Below the pieces are notes generated by a model. The model did no database searches. It had not been told where the DNA came from and saw only the letters and a program-made list of their open reading frames with translations. 64,000 bases of DNA, taken from contig NZ_KB898037.1 of the NCBI RefSeq assembly GCF_000377345.1, positions 249,412 through 313,411 of the forward strand, in the 5' to 3' direction. The DNA is from Thioalkalivibrio sp. ALJ16 (lineage in GTDB: Bacteria > Pseudomonadota > Gammaproteobacteria > Ectothiorhodospirales > Ectothiorhodospiraceae). Positions 47,709-58,465 of the stretch are shown here, piece by piece. How positions within the stretch are numbered: the first letter of the stretch is position 1; every line of letters begins with the position of its first letter. Position numbers and translations under genes: made by a program.

Positions 47709-50700
47709 ATGGCATCCAGCGCACTGAACTGGGTCCGCGACGAACTCGACAAGCTCTTTGTCGAGGTCCAGGACGCATTGCGACGGTATTCGGAAGATTC
47801 GTCCTGCCACGACTGCCTGGCCGAGGCCCGCAGCCGGATCCAACAGATCCGCAATACGCTGGTCATGGTGCAGGTCGAGAGCGTGGTCCTGATCCTGGAC
47901 GAAATGCTCCAGGTCCTCGGGCAGCTTGAACAGGCCGAGGATCCTAGCCCGTCCGCCGCGGAGCCGCTGCTGCGCGCCGCGCTGCAGCTACCCGACTATC
48001 TCGAAAACGAAGGGGACGGCGAGCTGCCGTCGCCGATGATCCTGGTGCCGCTGCTGAACGAGCTGCGCAGCAGTCGCGGTGCCTCTCTGCTGCTGGATGT
48101 GGCGGCGCTGATGCCCGACCCGCAGGATGTGGACGATGCGCGCGTCGGTTCCGGCGGCGAGGTCCTGGAGCCGGCGGCACGGGTTGCCGCGCTGCAACAG
48201 GCGCGCAGGGGCTTCCAGCGCGACCTGCTGGAGCTGGTCCGCAGCGATGACCCGGCGACCGCGGCCGCCCGCATGCAGGCCACCGCACGCACAGTCGGCG
48301 AGGCGGTGCCGGCGGGTGATGCGCGGCGGCTGTTCTGGGTGGCCGGTGCCGTGCTCGAGGCGGTTGCCGAGGGCGGGGTCGAGGCGGATACCGACGTGCG
48401 CCGCCTGATTGGCCGCGTCGACCGCGAGCTGGGGCGATACCTGAATCTGCTGGCCGCCCACGTCGAGACCGCCGGGGATGGCTCCGAGCCCGAGTACGCG
48501 GCACCGGAAGAACTGGTCAAGACCCTGCTGTTCCACGTCGCCTGCGCGACCTCCGAGGGTGAACAGACCCGGGCCGTACGCGAGGTGTTCGGGCTCGACC
48601 GTCTGAATCTCGAGGATGACAGCGGCAGCGTGGGGCGCTCGGTCTACGACAACCTGCGCCAGGCCCTGGAGGACGATCTTGCGGAGGTGCGCGAGCGCCT
48701 GGATGTGATCATGCGATCGCCCGTGCGCGACCCCGAGGGGCTCGCCACGCTGCGCGAGCAGGTCGAGCGCATCGGTTCCACGCTCAGCCTGCTCGGGCTG
48801 GACGCCGGGCAGGACCATACCGACGCGCTCGCCGCCTCGCTGACCCCGGAGCGTGCGGGCGCCGCGGACGAGCAGGTTGACATGGTGCTGGCCGAACACC
48901 TGCTGGCCCTGGAGTCGCTGCTGGAATCCGGGCTGCGCCGTCGCAGCAGCAGCCCGACACCGCAGGCCGAGTTCGACCGCGCTCTGGCGGCTGCGGTCTA
49001 CAAGGAGGCCCTGGTCGATGTGCGCCGGGTCCGCGATACCTTCCTTGGCTTTCTCGACCCCTCCGCCGAGGCGACCGGTGACGGCATGGACGAGGCCCGT
49101 GCCGGGCTGCGCCGCATCGAGGGTGCGATGGCGATGTCCGGGTTCGAGGCCCTGCATGCGTTGCTGGGCCCGCTGATCCGGCATCTCGATTCCCGTGCCG
49201 GCATGCAGGCCGGCGAGCTCGACGAGGGCGAGGTCGAGGCCCTGGCCGAGGTCCTCAGCAGTATCGAGGTCGCTCTCGAGTCCTCCGGTCAGCCGTGGCG
49301 CGAGCTCGACAGCGTGCACGAGCGCGGGATTGCCGCGCTGCAGCGCATCGGCGCAATCTCGGGTGGCGAGCGTGACGACGTCGACGCGGGCGCCGCAGCC
49401 GACAGGGCCGAACCCGAGGCCGAGCCGGACCTGCCCGAGTTGGCGCACGCCACCACAGACGCTGAGCCGGGTGCCGCGTACGTGCCGGAGCCCGAGTCGG
49501 ATGCACCCGCGGGCACGCCAGTGACGCCTGCTCGTGCGGCGGGCCCGCTGCCCGCGCGCGGCCGCGATTCCCTGCCCTTCGACGACCAGGTGCTGGCGGA
49601 GCAGGTACGCGGGCCGGACGTCGATCCGGAGATCCTGGAGATCTTCCTGGAGGAGGCCGACGAGGAGGTCGCCAGTCTGGGCGAGCATTTCCCGCGCTGG
49701 CAGGCCAATCCGGGCGATCTGGATACCCTGACGGTCATCCGCCGCTCCTTCCACACCCTGAAGGGTTCCGGGCGACTGGCCGGTGCCCTGCGCCTGGGCG
49801 AGTTTTCCTGGGCCGTGGAATCCTTCCTCAATGGTCTGCTGGATTCGGGCTACGAGGCCGATCACGCCACGCTGCAGGTGATCGAGGACGCCATTGCGGT
49901 GCTCCCGGGGCTGGTGGCCGAGGTGCGCGACGACACCGCCGCCGAGACGCCGGTGCTGGATATCGCCCTGCGCCTGCGCGCCCTCGCCGGAGGCGAGGCC
50001 GAGCCAGAACCCGAAGAGGAAGCCGAGGTGCCGGAGGGTGCCACGGAAGAACTCGAGGCCCTGGCGCGCACCCTGGACGAACTCGACGTGGTGGACGATG
50101 TCGCGGCGCCGGAAGACGAGCCGGTCTCCGCGGATCACGAGGACCTGACCGGCGAGATGCTGCAGGAGCCCGGCGCCTTCGTTCCGGACCTGCCCCCCGA
50201 GGCCATGGAGCCGGATGCAGTGCCGGAACCGGGCGAGCCCGAGTCCGGGCTGGAATTCACCGCGGACGCGGGGGGCACTCCCCCGCCGGCTGCGGCGCTG
50301 GAGCCCGGGACGGCGCCGGATGAGCCGGAGCCGCTGGATCTGGATGCCCTGGAGCTGCCCGCCGATGCCCTGGAGGTGGCGGAGACGGCGCTGGAACCGG
50401 CCGCAGAGGAAGACGCCCCCAAGGCCGACGAGCCGCCCGAGGTCACCGAGTTCGAGCAGGTTCCGGATTTCGCGGAGATCAACGCCGACCTTGCGCTACC
50501 GGAGGAAGCCGAGGAGGTGGAATCCGACCTGCCCGAGGCAGCGGAGGAGGTAGAGCCCGCGGCGGCCGCCCGCATGGAGATCGACCCGCAGCTTTGGCAG
50601 GTATTCGCCGCCGAGGCGCAGGTGCATCTGCTGACGTTGCGCGGCTGGCTGGAGGAGTCCCAGTGGCGTCCGGACCGGATCCCGAACCACGACCTGGAAC

Positions 50701-53459
50701 GCGCTCTGCACACCCTGAACGGGAGTGCGCGAACGGCCGATATTCGCGGAATTTACTCGGTCTGCGGCCCGTTCGAGCGTCTGATCCGGATTCATCGCGA
50801 CATGGAGTGGGCGCTGCCGGCGGAGGCCGTGGCGTTGCTGCGGCAGATCGAGGTCTACGTCGCGAGTGCTGTAGGCGATGACGAGCCGGATCCAGCCAAG
50901 CTGCTGGACCCGCCGCCCTGGGCCCCCGAGGTGTATGCGCTGCTGGATCAGGCCACCGCCGAGCAGTTGCTGCGTGCCGCGGAAGATCAGCACGAGGAGG
51001 AAGCCGCGGAGCCGGAATTTCCGGATGCCGAAGAACCGGCCGCGCCTGCCGCGGTGGTCGAGGCACCGGTGGAGCCCGAACCCGCGGAAGCGGCGACGGA
51101 CGAAATCGACTGGGAGTTTGCCGAGGTCTTCATCGAAGAGGCGCGGGACATCCTCGAAGCGGCATTCGCCGCGCTGCATGGCTGGCGCGAAGCCGGGGGG
51201 CGGCCGGGGCCTGACCAGAACACTTTCCAGCGCGAGCTGCACACGTTGAAAGGCAGTGCGCGCATGGCCGGCTTCACGGTGGTCGGTGCCATCGCACATG
51301 CGCTGGAGAGTGCGCTGAGCGTGGAGACCGAGACCGGGCTCGAGCCGCGCGATGGGTTTTTCCAGCTTGCCGAGCGCGCGCTCACCGACGTTCAGCGCCT
51401 GGTCGAGCGCGGTGTGGGCGCCTGGCAGATGGACGAATCGGCCAGCGAATCGTTGCCGGCCCTGCGCAACTGGGCTGCGGGCGACAGTGACGAGTCGCCC
51501 GCGGCGGACGAGCCGTTGCTTGCGGTCGATGCCGAAGAGGCGGGGGACGCACCGGGGTCCGGTCCCGAAGAGACGGCGCCGGCAGCCCCGGAGGCAGACC
51601 AGCGCAGCCACGAACCGCCGGAATCCGAAGGGCGTCGCATTCAGGACCAGGTCCGTATGGATGCCGATGTTCTGGACAGCCTGGTCAACAACGCGGGCGA
51701 ACTGGCGACCTTCCATCGCCGCTTCGAACAGACGGTCGGGCGCGTCGAGGGTCAGGTTGACGAACTCGAACGTACCATCTCGCGTCTGCGCGACCAGCTG
51801 CGCAAGCTGGAGATCGAGACCGAGGCCCAGATCCTGTTCCGGGTCGAGGAGGAGAGTGGCGAGGAGGCCCTCGACTTCGACCCGCTGGAGATGGACCGCT
51901 ATTCCGGTATCCAGCAGCTCTCGCGCGCGCTCGCGGAGAGTGTCAGTGACCTTGAAGCTCTGAAACAGGAGGTCTACGACGAGCTGCAGAATGCCGGCGG
52001 CATTCTGCTGCAGCAGCGCCGCGTCGGGACGGACCTGCAGGACCAGCTGATGCGGCAGCGCATGGTGCGCTTCGCGCGAATGGCCCCGCGTCTGCGCCGG
52101 GTCGTGCGCCAGGCGGGCGAGGACCTTGGCAAGCCGGTGCGCGTGGAGTTCACCGGCCAGGGTGCCGAGCTCGACCGGGCCTTGCTCGAGCGCCTGGTCG
52201 CGCCACTGGAGCACCTGCTGCGCAACGCGATCGCGCACGGTATCGAGAGCCCGGAAGAGCGCGAGCGGGCGCGCAAGCCGGCGCAGGGCCAGATCGATGT
52301 CAGCCTCGAACAGTCCGGCAGCGAGATCCGCCTGCAGGTGACCGACGATGGCAAGGGCATCGATGCAGAGGCGATCCGTGCCCGCGCCGTCGAGCGCGGC
52401 CTGATCGCCGCGGACGCCGAGGTCAGCGATGCCCAGGCCCTGCAGCTCATCCTGCAGTCCGGGTTCTCCACCGCCTCGGAGGTCTCGCAGGTTGCGGGGC
52501 GCGGGGTTGGGCTGGATGTGGTGAACAGTGACGTGAAGCAGCTGGGTGGCACCCTGGACATCCAGTCCACACCGGGTCGCGGCTCGCGCTTCACCATGCG
52601 TTTGCCGTTTACCCTTGCGATCTCCCAGGCCCTGCTGGTGCAGGTGGGCGAGGAGACCTTCGCCGTGCCGATGGCCTCGGTGGAGGGGGTGGTTCGGGCA
52701 CGCGCCGAGGAGATCGACGCGCGCGACGATGCGGCCTTCTACAACTACATCGGTCAGGACTATCAGGTTCGTGGTCTGGGCGACCTGATGGGCGTCGAGA
52801 GCCAGGCTGGGGTGGATCACTTCCCGGAGCACCCGTTCCCGCTGTTGCTGGTGCGCGCCGACGATCAGCGCGTCGCGTTGCGCATCGACGGTCTGCTCGG
52901 CAGCCAGGAAGTGGTCGTGAAATCGGTGGGCCCGGTCCTGAGCCGTATCCCGGGCGTGGCTGGCGCCACCCTGCAGGGCGACGGCTCGGTGATGCTGATT
53001 CTCGACCTGAGCATGCTGGTCCGTTTCGCCGCAGCCGCGGCGGCGCTGCCGGATGCGGTCCAGCCGGCGCACGAGCCGGCAACTGCGCGCCGCATTATGG
53101 TGGTGGACGACTCGATCACCATCCGCAAGGTCACTGCGCGCCTGCTCGCGCGCCACGGCTACGATGTGGTTACGGCCCGCGACGGCCTGGATGCGGTGGG
53201 TCTGCTCGACGAGCGGCGCCCGCAGCTGATCCTGCTGGATGTGGAGATGCCGCGCATGGACGGCTTCGAGTTCGCCGCCCACGTGCGCGATCACCCGGAC
53301 TTTGCCCAGGTGCCGATCATCATGATTACCTCGCGCAGCGGTACCAAGCACCGCGAACGAGCCGACCGTCTTGGGGTCAACGCCTATCTCGGCAAGCCCT
53401 ATCTGGAGAATGACCTGCTGGCTGCCATCCGCGAGCAGTTGCAGGAGGTGCCGGCATGA
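47709..53459 (+). CDS. chpA: Hybrid chemotaxis histidine kinase ChpA (PilL)
   Basis: ChpA is the CheA-type kinase controlling twitching and surface sensing. The 1916-residue product begins with a FimL-like helical domain (about 1-85). Three Hpt domains follow, with phospho-histidines H682 (FHTLKGSGRLAG), H1001 (LHTLNGSARTA) and H1178 (LHTLKGSARMAG), separated by acidic Pro/Glu/Ala linkers. Next come a dimerisation region and HATPase (HLLRNAIAHGIE, DDGKGID, GRGVGLDVV), a CheW domain (about 1640-1770) and a C-terminal receiver with D1844 in LILLDVEMPRMDG. A degenerate Hpt-like region near 430-500 has arginine (R468) at the histidine position. Pseudomonas ChpA has more Xpt modules, so this is a reduced form. 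Confidence 0.95.
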   Translation: MASSALNWVRDELDKLFVEVQDALRRYSEDSSCHDCLAEARSRIQQIRNTLVMVQVESVVLILDEMLQVLGQLEQAEDPSPSAAEPLLRAALQLPDYLENEGDGELPSPMILVPLLNELRSSRGASLLLDVAALMPDPQDVDDARVGSGGEVLEPAARVAALQQARRGFQRDLLELVRSDDPATAAARMQATARTVGEAVPAGDARRLFWVAGAVLEAVAEGGVEADTDVRRLIGRVDRELGRYLNLLAAHVETAGDGSEPEYAAPEELVKTLLFHVACATSEGEQTRAVREVFGLDRLNLEDDSGSVGRSVYDNLRQALEDDLAEVRERLDVIMRSPVRDPEGLATLREQVERIGSTLSLLGLDAGQDHTDALAASLTPERAGAADEQVDMVLAEHLLALESLLESGLRRRSSSPTPQAEFDRALAAAVYKEALVDVRRVRDTFLGFLDPSAEATGDGMDEARAGLRRIEGAMAMSGFEALHALLGPLIRHLDSRAGMQAGELDEGEVEALAEVLSSIEVALESSGQPWRELDSVHERGIAALQRIGAISGGERDDVDAGAAADRAEPEAEPDLPELAHATTDAEPGAAYVPEPESDAPAGTPVTPARAAGPLPARGRDSLPFDDQVLAEQVRGPDVDPEILEIFLEEADEEVASLGEHFPRWQANPGDLDTLTVIRRSFHTLKGSGRLAGALRLGEFSWAVESFLNGLLDSGYEADHATLQVIEDAIAVLPGLVAEVRDDTAAETPVLDIALRLRALAGGEAEPEPEEEAEVPEGATEELEALARTLDELDVVDDVAAPEDEPVSADHEDLTGEMLQEPGAFVPDLPPEAMEPDAVPEPGEPESGLEFTADAGGTPPPAAALEPGTAPDEPEPLDLDALELPADALEVAETALEPAAEEDAPKADEPPEVTEFEQVPDFAEINADLALPEEAEEVESDLPEAAEEVEPAAAARMEIDPQLWQVFAAEAQVHLLTLRGWLEESQWRPDRIPNHDLERALHTLNGSARTADIRGIYSVCGPFERLIRIHRDMEWALPAEAVALLRQIEVYVASAVGDDEPDPAKLLDPPPWAPEVYALLDQATAEQLLRAAEDQHEEEAAEPEFPDAEEPAAPAAVVEAPVEPEPAEAATDEIDWEFAEVFIEEARDILEAAFAALHGWREAGGRPGPDQNTFQRELHTLKGSARMAGFTVVGAIAHALESALSVETETGLEPRDGFFQLAERALTDVQRLVERGVGAWQMDESASESLPALRNWAAGDSDESPAADEPLLAVDAEEAGDAPGSGPEETAPAAPEADQRSHEPPESEGRRIQDQVRMDADVLDSLVNNAGELATFHRRFEQTVGRVEGQVDELERTISRLRDQLRKLEIETEAQILFRVEEESGEEALDFDPLEMDRYSGIQQLSRALAESVSDLEALKQEVYDELQNAGGILLQQRRVGTDLQDQLMRQRMVRFARMAPRLRRVVRQAGEDLGKPVRVEFTGQGAELDRALLERLVAPLEHLLRNAIAHGIESPEERERARKPAQGQIDVSLEQSGSEIRLQVTDDGKGIDAEAIRARAVERGLIAADAEVSDAQALQLILQSGFSTASEVSQVAGRGVGLDVVNSDVKQLGGTLDIQSTPGRGSRFTMRLPFTLAISQALLVQVGEETFAVPMASVEGVVRARAEEIDARDDAAFYNYIGQDYQVRGLGDLMGVESQAGVDHFPEHPFPLLLVRADDQRVALRIDGLLGSQEVVVKSVGPVLSRIPGVAGATLQGDGSVMLILDLSMLVRFAAAAAALPDAVQPAHEPATARRIMVVDDSITIRKVTARLLARHGYDVVTARDGLDAVGLLDERRPQLILLDVEMPRMDGFEFAAHVRDHPDFAQVPIIMITSRSGTKHRERADRLGVNAYLGKPYLENDLLAAIREQLQEVPA

Positions 53460-53950
53460 GCGAACAGGCAACGGATACCGCCCTCGAGGCCGTGATCGTG
53501 CAGCTGGACCAGGGCTCGATCCTGCTGCCGCGCAGCGCCTTTCTGGAGGTCACGACACGGGCCGGGGCGGTGGAGCAGGATTCGGAGCATCCGGAGGTCC
53601 CGTGGCTGGAACCGAGCCTGATCTGGCAGGACGTCCAGGTCCCGGTCATCAACGTCAGCCAGTTGCTGGATCCGAGTCGGGACAGTGGCCAGGACCGGCG
53701 TCGTTTCCGCCGCCTGCTGGTGATGCAGGCAGTCATGAAGCCGGAACACCTGCCGTTCTACGCCCTCGAGGTCCGCGGGACTCCGCACCCGGTGCAGATC
53801 ACGCCACAAAACATCTACGCCCTGGAGGATGCGGAGGCGACGCCGTGGTCGTGGCGCGTGAAGGCCTCCGGGGTGACGACCCACCTGCTGCGGCTGGACT
53901 CGATTGAGCGCCGGTTGCTGGAGATCGCGGAGGCCAGCGCCTCGGCCTGA
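53456..53950 (+). CDS. chpC: CheW-like protein ChpC
   Basis: The 164-residue product is a single divergent CheW-type domain, as expected for ChpC, the second adaptor of the Chp system: VIVQLDQGSILLPRSAFLEV, VPVINVSQLLD and FYALEVRGTPHPVQI. It overlaps the chpA stop by 4 bp. It is the last gene of the operon; the convergent rsmE gene follows after 44 bp. Confidence 0.9.
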   Translation: MSEQATDTALEAVIVQLDQGSILLPRSAFLEVTTRAGAVEQDSEHPEVPWLEPSLIWQDVQVPVINVSQLLDPSRDSGQDRRRFRRLLVMQAVMKPEHLPFYALEVRGTPHPVQITPQNIYALEDAEATPWSWRVKASGVTTHLLRLDSIERRLLEIAEASASA

Positions 53951-53994
53951 GGCCGACACGGCTGGCTCCGCCCGGCTGGCTACTGCTGCGGCAG

Positions 53995-54741
53995 TTAGCC
54001 GCGCAGGTCGCCAAGGCGCGCCTGCAGCAGGGTCAGCAGGGCAATCGTCGCGGTTTCCGTGCGCAAGGTGCGTGGCCCCATGCGGATGCCGGTAAACCCG
54101 CTGGCATGCGCCTGATCCCTCTCCTCGGGCGTCAGCCCACCCTCGGGGCCGACATAGAGCACGACGGCCGGCAGCGGGCCTGGCTGGGCCTGCAGGCATT
54201 GATCCAGCCCGGAACCGTCGCCATCTGCCAGCAGTCGCAGTCCCTCGGGGAGGTCGCTCAGGACCTGGTCCGGGGGCAGGGCGTCGTGCAATGCGGGCAG
54301 TTCATTGCGCCCGCACTGCTCCGCGGCCGCCTGCAGGATGCCCTGCCAGTGGCGCTGGCGCTTTTCCAGGCCCTTGTGCGCCGCCGCCGAGCGCGAGCGT
54401 TCGCAGAGTACCGGCCGGATGGAGGCCACACCCAGTTCCACGGCCTTCTGGACCGCCAGGTCCATGTGGTCGCCACGGGCGACTCCCTGGAGGAGGTGGA
54501 TCGGGAATGCGGGCCAGGTCGGCGCGGCGGCCCGCTCGCCCAGATGAAAGCTGCCGTGGCGGCGATCAGTGAGTTCGAGGGTGGCGTGGAATTCGTTGCC
54601 GCAGCCGTCGAACACGCGGCAGGAGGCGCCGCTCTTGAGCCGCAGGACCGTGGTCGCGTAATGCAGGCGATCCTGCGGGGCGGGGAGGGACTGCCCCGCG
54701 GCCAGTGGCTCGGAATCCAGCAGTAGCCGGGGGCAGCGCAT
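53995..54741 (-). CDS. rsmE: 16S rRNA (uracil(1498)-N3)-methyltransferase RsmE
   Basis: RsmE methylates U1498 of 16S rRNA. The 248-residue protein has an N-terminal PUA-like region and the SPOUT trefoil-knot motifs: LYVGPEGGLTPEERDQA, FTGIRMGPRTLRTETA and AVELGVASIRPVLCERS. The 6-bp gap after metF suggests joint transcription. Confidence 0.95.
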   Translation of the reverse strand: MRCPRLLLDSEPLAAGQSLPAPQDRLHYATTVLRLKSGASCRVFDGCGNEFHATLELTDRRHGSFHLGERAAAPTWPAFPIHLLQGVARGDHMDLAVQKAVELGVASIRPVLCERSRSAAAHKGLEKRQRHWQGILQAAAEQCGRNELPALHDALPPDQVLSDLPEGLRLLADGDGSGLDQCLQAQPGPLPAVVLYVGPEGGLTPEERDQAHASGFTGIRMGPRTLRTETATIALLTLLQARLGDLRG

Positions 54742-54747
54742 GCGGCG

Positions 54748-55602
54748 TTATTTCCGGTTGGCGAGGTCCAGGGCCTTCCAGATCTGTTCGGTCGGACCGG
54801 CCTGGTTCATCGAATAGAAGTGGATCCCGGGAGCGCCCTTGTTCAGCACGTCATCGGTCAGACGCGTGGCAACCTCGATGCCGAATTTGCGGATCGACTC
54901 CTTGTCGTCGCCGTAGGCCTCCATCCGCTTGCGGATGTAGCGCGGGATTTCGGCGCCGCACATCTCGGAGAAGCGTACGATCTGGGTGTAGTTGGTGATC
55001 GGCATGATCCCGACGATGATCGGGATGGTGATGCCCATCTTTTCCACCCGCTCCATGAAGGCCTCGTAGGCGTCCACGTTGTAGAAGTACTGGGTGATCG
55101 CGGCGTCGGCGCCGGCATCCACCTTGGTCTTGAAGTTCTGCAGGTCCTTCTCGGCGTTCGGAGCCTGCGGATGGAACTCCGGATAGGCCGCGACCTCGAT
55201 CTTGAACTGGTCGCCGAACTCGGCGCGCACGAACTCGACGAGTTCGGAGGCGTAGCGGAAGTCGCCGCCGGAGTTTCGGGTGCCGGACGGCAGGTCACCG
55301 CGCAGCGCGACGATGCGGTTCACTCCGATGTCGCGGTAGCTCGACAGCAGCTCGTGCAGCTCGCCCTTGGTCGAGGAGATGCAGGAGACGTGCGGAGCGG
55401 CCGGGATGCCGTCCTTGTTGATGATGTCCCGAACCGTCTCGAGAGTGCGGTCGCGGGTGGAGCCGCCGGCCCCGAATGTGACCGAATAGAACTCGGGATT
55501 CAGGGCGCCCAGACGCTTGCGGGCCTTGGCCAGTCGTTCGGCCCCGGCCTCGTCCTTGGGCGGGAAGAATTCAACGCTGTAGACGCGTTCTTGTGCAGGC
55601 AT
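54748..55602 (-). CDS. metF: Methylenetetrahydrofolate reductase
   Basis: MetF reduces methylene-THF to methyl-THF for methionine synthesis. The 284-residue protein has the family marks SVEFFPPKDEAG, YSVTFGAGGSTRDRTLETV, ALRGDLP, AAYPEFHPQA and TQYFYNVDAYEAFMERVEKMGI in parts. Its ATG follows TGGAGGACAAAC. It lies downstream of ahcY across a hairpin with a T-tract. Confidence 0.97.
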   Translation of the reverse strand: MPAQERVYSVEFFPPKDEAGAERLAKARKRLGALNPEFYSVTFGAGGSTRDRTLETVRDIINKDGIPAAPHVSCISSTKGELHELLSSYRDIGVNRIVALRGDLPSGTRNSGGDFRYASELVEFVRAEFGDQFKIEVAAYPEFHPQAPNAEKDLQNFKTKVDAGADAAITQYFYNVDAYEAFMERVEKMGITIPIIVGIMPITNYTQIVRFSEMCGAEIPRYIRKRMEAYGDDKESIRKFGIEVATRLTDDVLNKGAPGIHFYSMNQAGPTEQIWKALDLANRK

Positions 55603-55617
55603 GTTTGTCCTCCAGAC

Positions 55618-55653
55618 AAAAAGAAGGCGGACCGCACGAACATGCGGCCCGCC
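55618..55653 (-). terminator. Terminator between ahcY and metF
   Basis: On the minus strand GGCGGGCCGCA (55653-55643) and TGCGGTCCGCC (55636-55626) form an 11-bp stem with one G-U pair and a TGTTCG loop, then TTCTTTTT. It ends about 16 nt before the metF ATG, so it may act as a partial terminator that lowers metF relative to ahcY. A second inverted repeat TCACATT/AATGTGA (55661-55687) precedes it. Confidence 0.75.
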
Positions 55654-55697
55654 CCGGCGTTCACATTAACAACGAATTGAAATGTGAGGCTGGCCGA

Positions 55698-57110
55698 TCA
55701 GTAGCGGTAGTGTTCCGGCTTGAACGGGCCATCCACCGGCAGACCCAGGTACTTGGCCTGTTCGTCAGTCAGGCGGGTCAGGTTGGCACCCAGCTTCTTC
55801 AGGTGCAGCTGCGCGACCTTCTCGTCCAGGTGCTTCGGCAGCACGAAGACGTTCTTGTCGTACTGGTCACCCTTCGTCCACAGCTCGATTTGGGCCAGGG
55901 TCTGGTTGGTGAAGGAGTTGGACATCACGAAGCTCGGATGACCGGTGCCGCAGCCCAGGTTCACCAGACGGCCTTCGGCCAGCATGATGATCCGGTTGCC
56001 GTTCGGCAGGATGATGTGGTCAACCTGCGGCTTGATGTTCTCCCACTCGTACTTGCGCATCGCGGCCACGGCAATCTCGGAGTCGAAGTGACCGATGTTG
56101 CAGACGATGGCCTGGTCCTTCATGCGGGTCATGTGATCTTCGGTGATCACGTCCTTGTTACCGGTGGCGGTAACGAAGATCTCGGCCTTGTCGGCGGCCT
56201 CGTCCATCGTAACCACGCGGAAGCCTTCCATGGAGGCCTGCAGGGCGCAGATCGGGTCGATCTCGGTGATCCACACGGTGGCACCGAGGCCGGCCAGCGA
56301 CTGGGCGGCACCCTTGCCGACGTCACCGTAACCGGCGACCACGGCGATCTTGCCCGCGATCATCACGTCGGTGGCGCGCTTGATGGAGTCCACGGTGGAC
56401 TCGCGGCAGCCGTACAGGTTGTCGAACTTGGACTTGGTGACCGAGTCGTTGACGTTGATCGCCGGGAAGGCCAGCTCGCCGTCCTTCGCCATCTGGTACA
56501 GGCGATGGACACCGGTGGTGGTCTCTTCGGTCACGCCCTTGATCTTGGCGAGCTGCTCGGAGTACCAGGTCGGCTGCTTGGCCAGACGATCCTTGATCGA
56601 GGCGAACAGGGCGACTTCTTCTTCGTTCTCCGGGTTGGAGATGACGGACGGGTCCTTCTCGGCCTTGGCGCCGATGTGCAGGAGCAGCGTGGCGTCACCG
56701 CCGTCGTCCAGGATCATGTTGGCGCCGCCGTCGAATTCGAAGATGCGGTGGCAGTAGTCCCAGTACTCTTCCAGGGTCTCGCCCTTCACGGCGAAGACCG
56801 GGGTGCCGTTGTCGGCAATCGCGGCCGCGGCGTGGTCCTGGGTGGAGTAGATGTTGCAGGAGGCCCAGCGCACGTCGGCACCCAGGGCTTCCAGGGTCTG
56901 GATCAGCACCGCGGTCTGGATGGTCATGTGCAGGGAGCCGGCAATCTTGGCGCCCTTCAGCGGCTTGGAGGCCGCGAACTCTTCGCGGGTCTGGATCAGA
57001 CCGGGCATCTCGGTCTCGGCGATCGCAATTTCCTTGCGGCCGAACTCGGCAAGGTTGATGTCCTTGACGACGTAATCGGTCGTTTTCTTGTCGTTCATCA
57101 CAGCATTCAT
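55698..57110 (-). CDS. ahcY: Adenosylhomocysteinase (SAH hydrolase)
   Basis: AhcY hydrolyses S-adenosylhomocysteine to homocysteine and adenosine, removing the product inhibitor of methyltransferases. The 470-residue protein has [17 protein letters not shown] near the start, the substrate region [15 protein letters not shown], the NAD-binding [28 protein letters not shown] and the C-terminal HYRY end needed for NAD and tetramer formation. The ATG at 57110 follows GGAGAAG. A clear SAH riboswitch sits just upstream. Confidence 0.98.
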   Translation of the reverse strand: MNAVMNDKKTTDYVVKDINLAEFGRKEIAIAETEMPGLIQTREEFAASKPLKGAKIAGSLHMTIQTAVLIQTLEALGADVRWASCNIYSTQDHAAAAIADNGTPVFAVKGETLEEYWDYCHRIFEFDGGANMILDDGGDATLLLHIGAKAEKDPSVISNPENEEEVALFASIKDRLAKQPTWYSEQLAKIKGVTEETTTGVHRLYQMAKDGELAFPAINVNDSVTKSKFDNLYGCRESTVDSIKRATDVMIAGKIAVVAGYGDVGKGAAQSLAGLGATVWITEIDPICALQASMEGFRVVTMDEAADKAEIFVTATGNKDVITEDHMTRMKDQAIVCNIGHFDSEIAVAAMRKYEWENIKPQVDHIILPNGNRIIMLAEGRLVNLGCGTGHPSFVMSNSFTNQTLAQIELWTKGDQYDKNVFVLPKHLDEKVAQLHLKKLGANLTRLTDEQAKYLGLPVDGPFKPEHYRY

Positions 57111-57134
57111 GGATTAACTTCTCCGTTTATCTGG

Positions 57135-57214
57135 ATGAGCGCCGTGTTCATATTTCAGGGGGCATCCGGCTGAGCCTGACGGTAAAACCGCTGCAGCGCT
57201 CCTCAGCCGGATGG
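57135..57214 (-). ncRNA. S-adenosylhomocysteine (SAH) riboswitch controlling ahcY
   Basis: The minus-strand leader contains the SAH-riboswitch pattern: outer stem CATCCGGCTGA pairing with TCAGCCGGATG, the conserved GAGGAGCGCTGC internal block, CAGGCTC on the returning strand, and a downstream GGCGCTCA (about 57143-57135) able to pair with GAGCGC to form the pseudoknot. It ends about 25 nt before the ahcY ATG and just before GGAGAAG. Known SAH riboswitches are ON-switches that raise ahcY expression when SAH builds up. Confidence 0.92.
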
Positions 57215-57243
57215 GTATTTCGCTTACAAAATGTCGGGCGCTC

Positions 57244-58416
<1,173 letters not shown>

Positions 58417-58432
58417 TAGGCGTTCCTTTGTG

Positions 58433-58465
58433 GGTCGTTTCGATTTAGTTTTGCGCAAAACGACC
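58433..58465. promoter_or_regulatory. Nested dyad in the metK leader (possible operator)
   Basis: GGTCGTTT (58433-58440) and AAACGACC (58458-58465) form an 8-bp inverted repeat. Inside the right arm lies a 12-base palindrome TTTTGCGCAAAA (58449-58460). The dyad starts 17 nt before the metK ATG. It could be an operator or an RNA hairpin; no known SAM riboswitch pattern was recognised. Confidence 0.45.

Noticed and set aside
47988-53471. Very long minus-strand open frames (716 and 991 codons) opposite chpA
   Set aside because: GC-rich third positions in chpA suppress stops on the opposite strand. The translations are low-complexity and match no family, while chpA has all kinase motifs.
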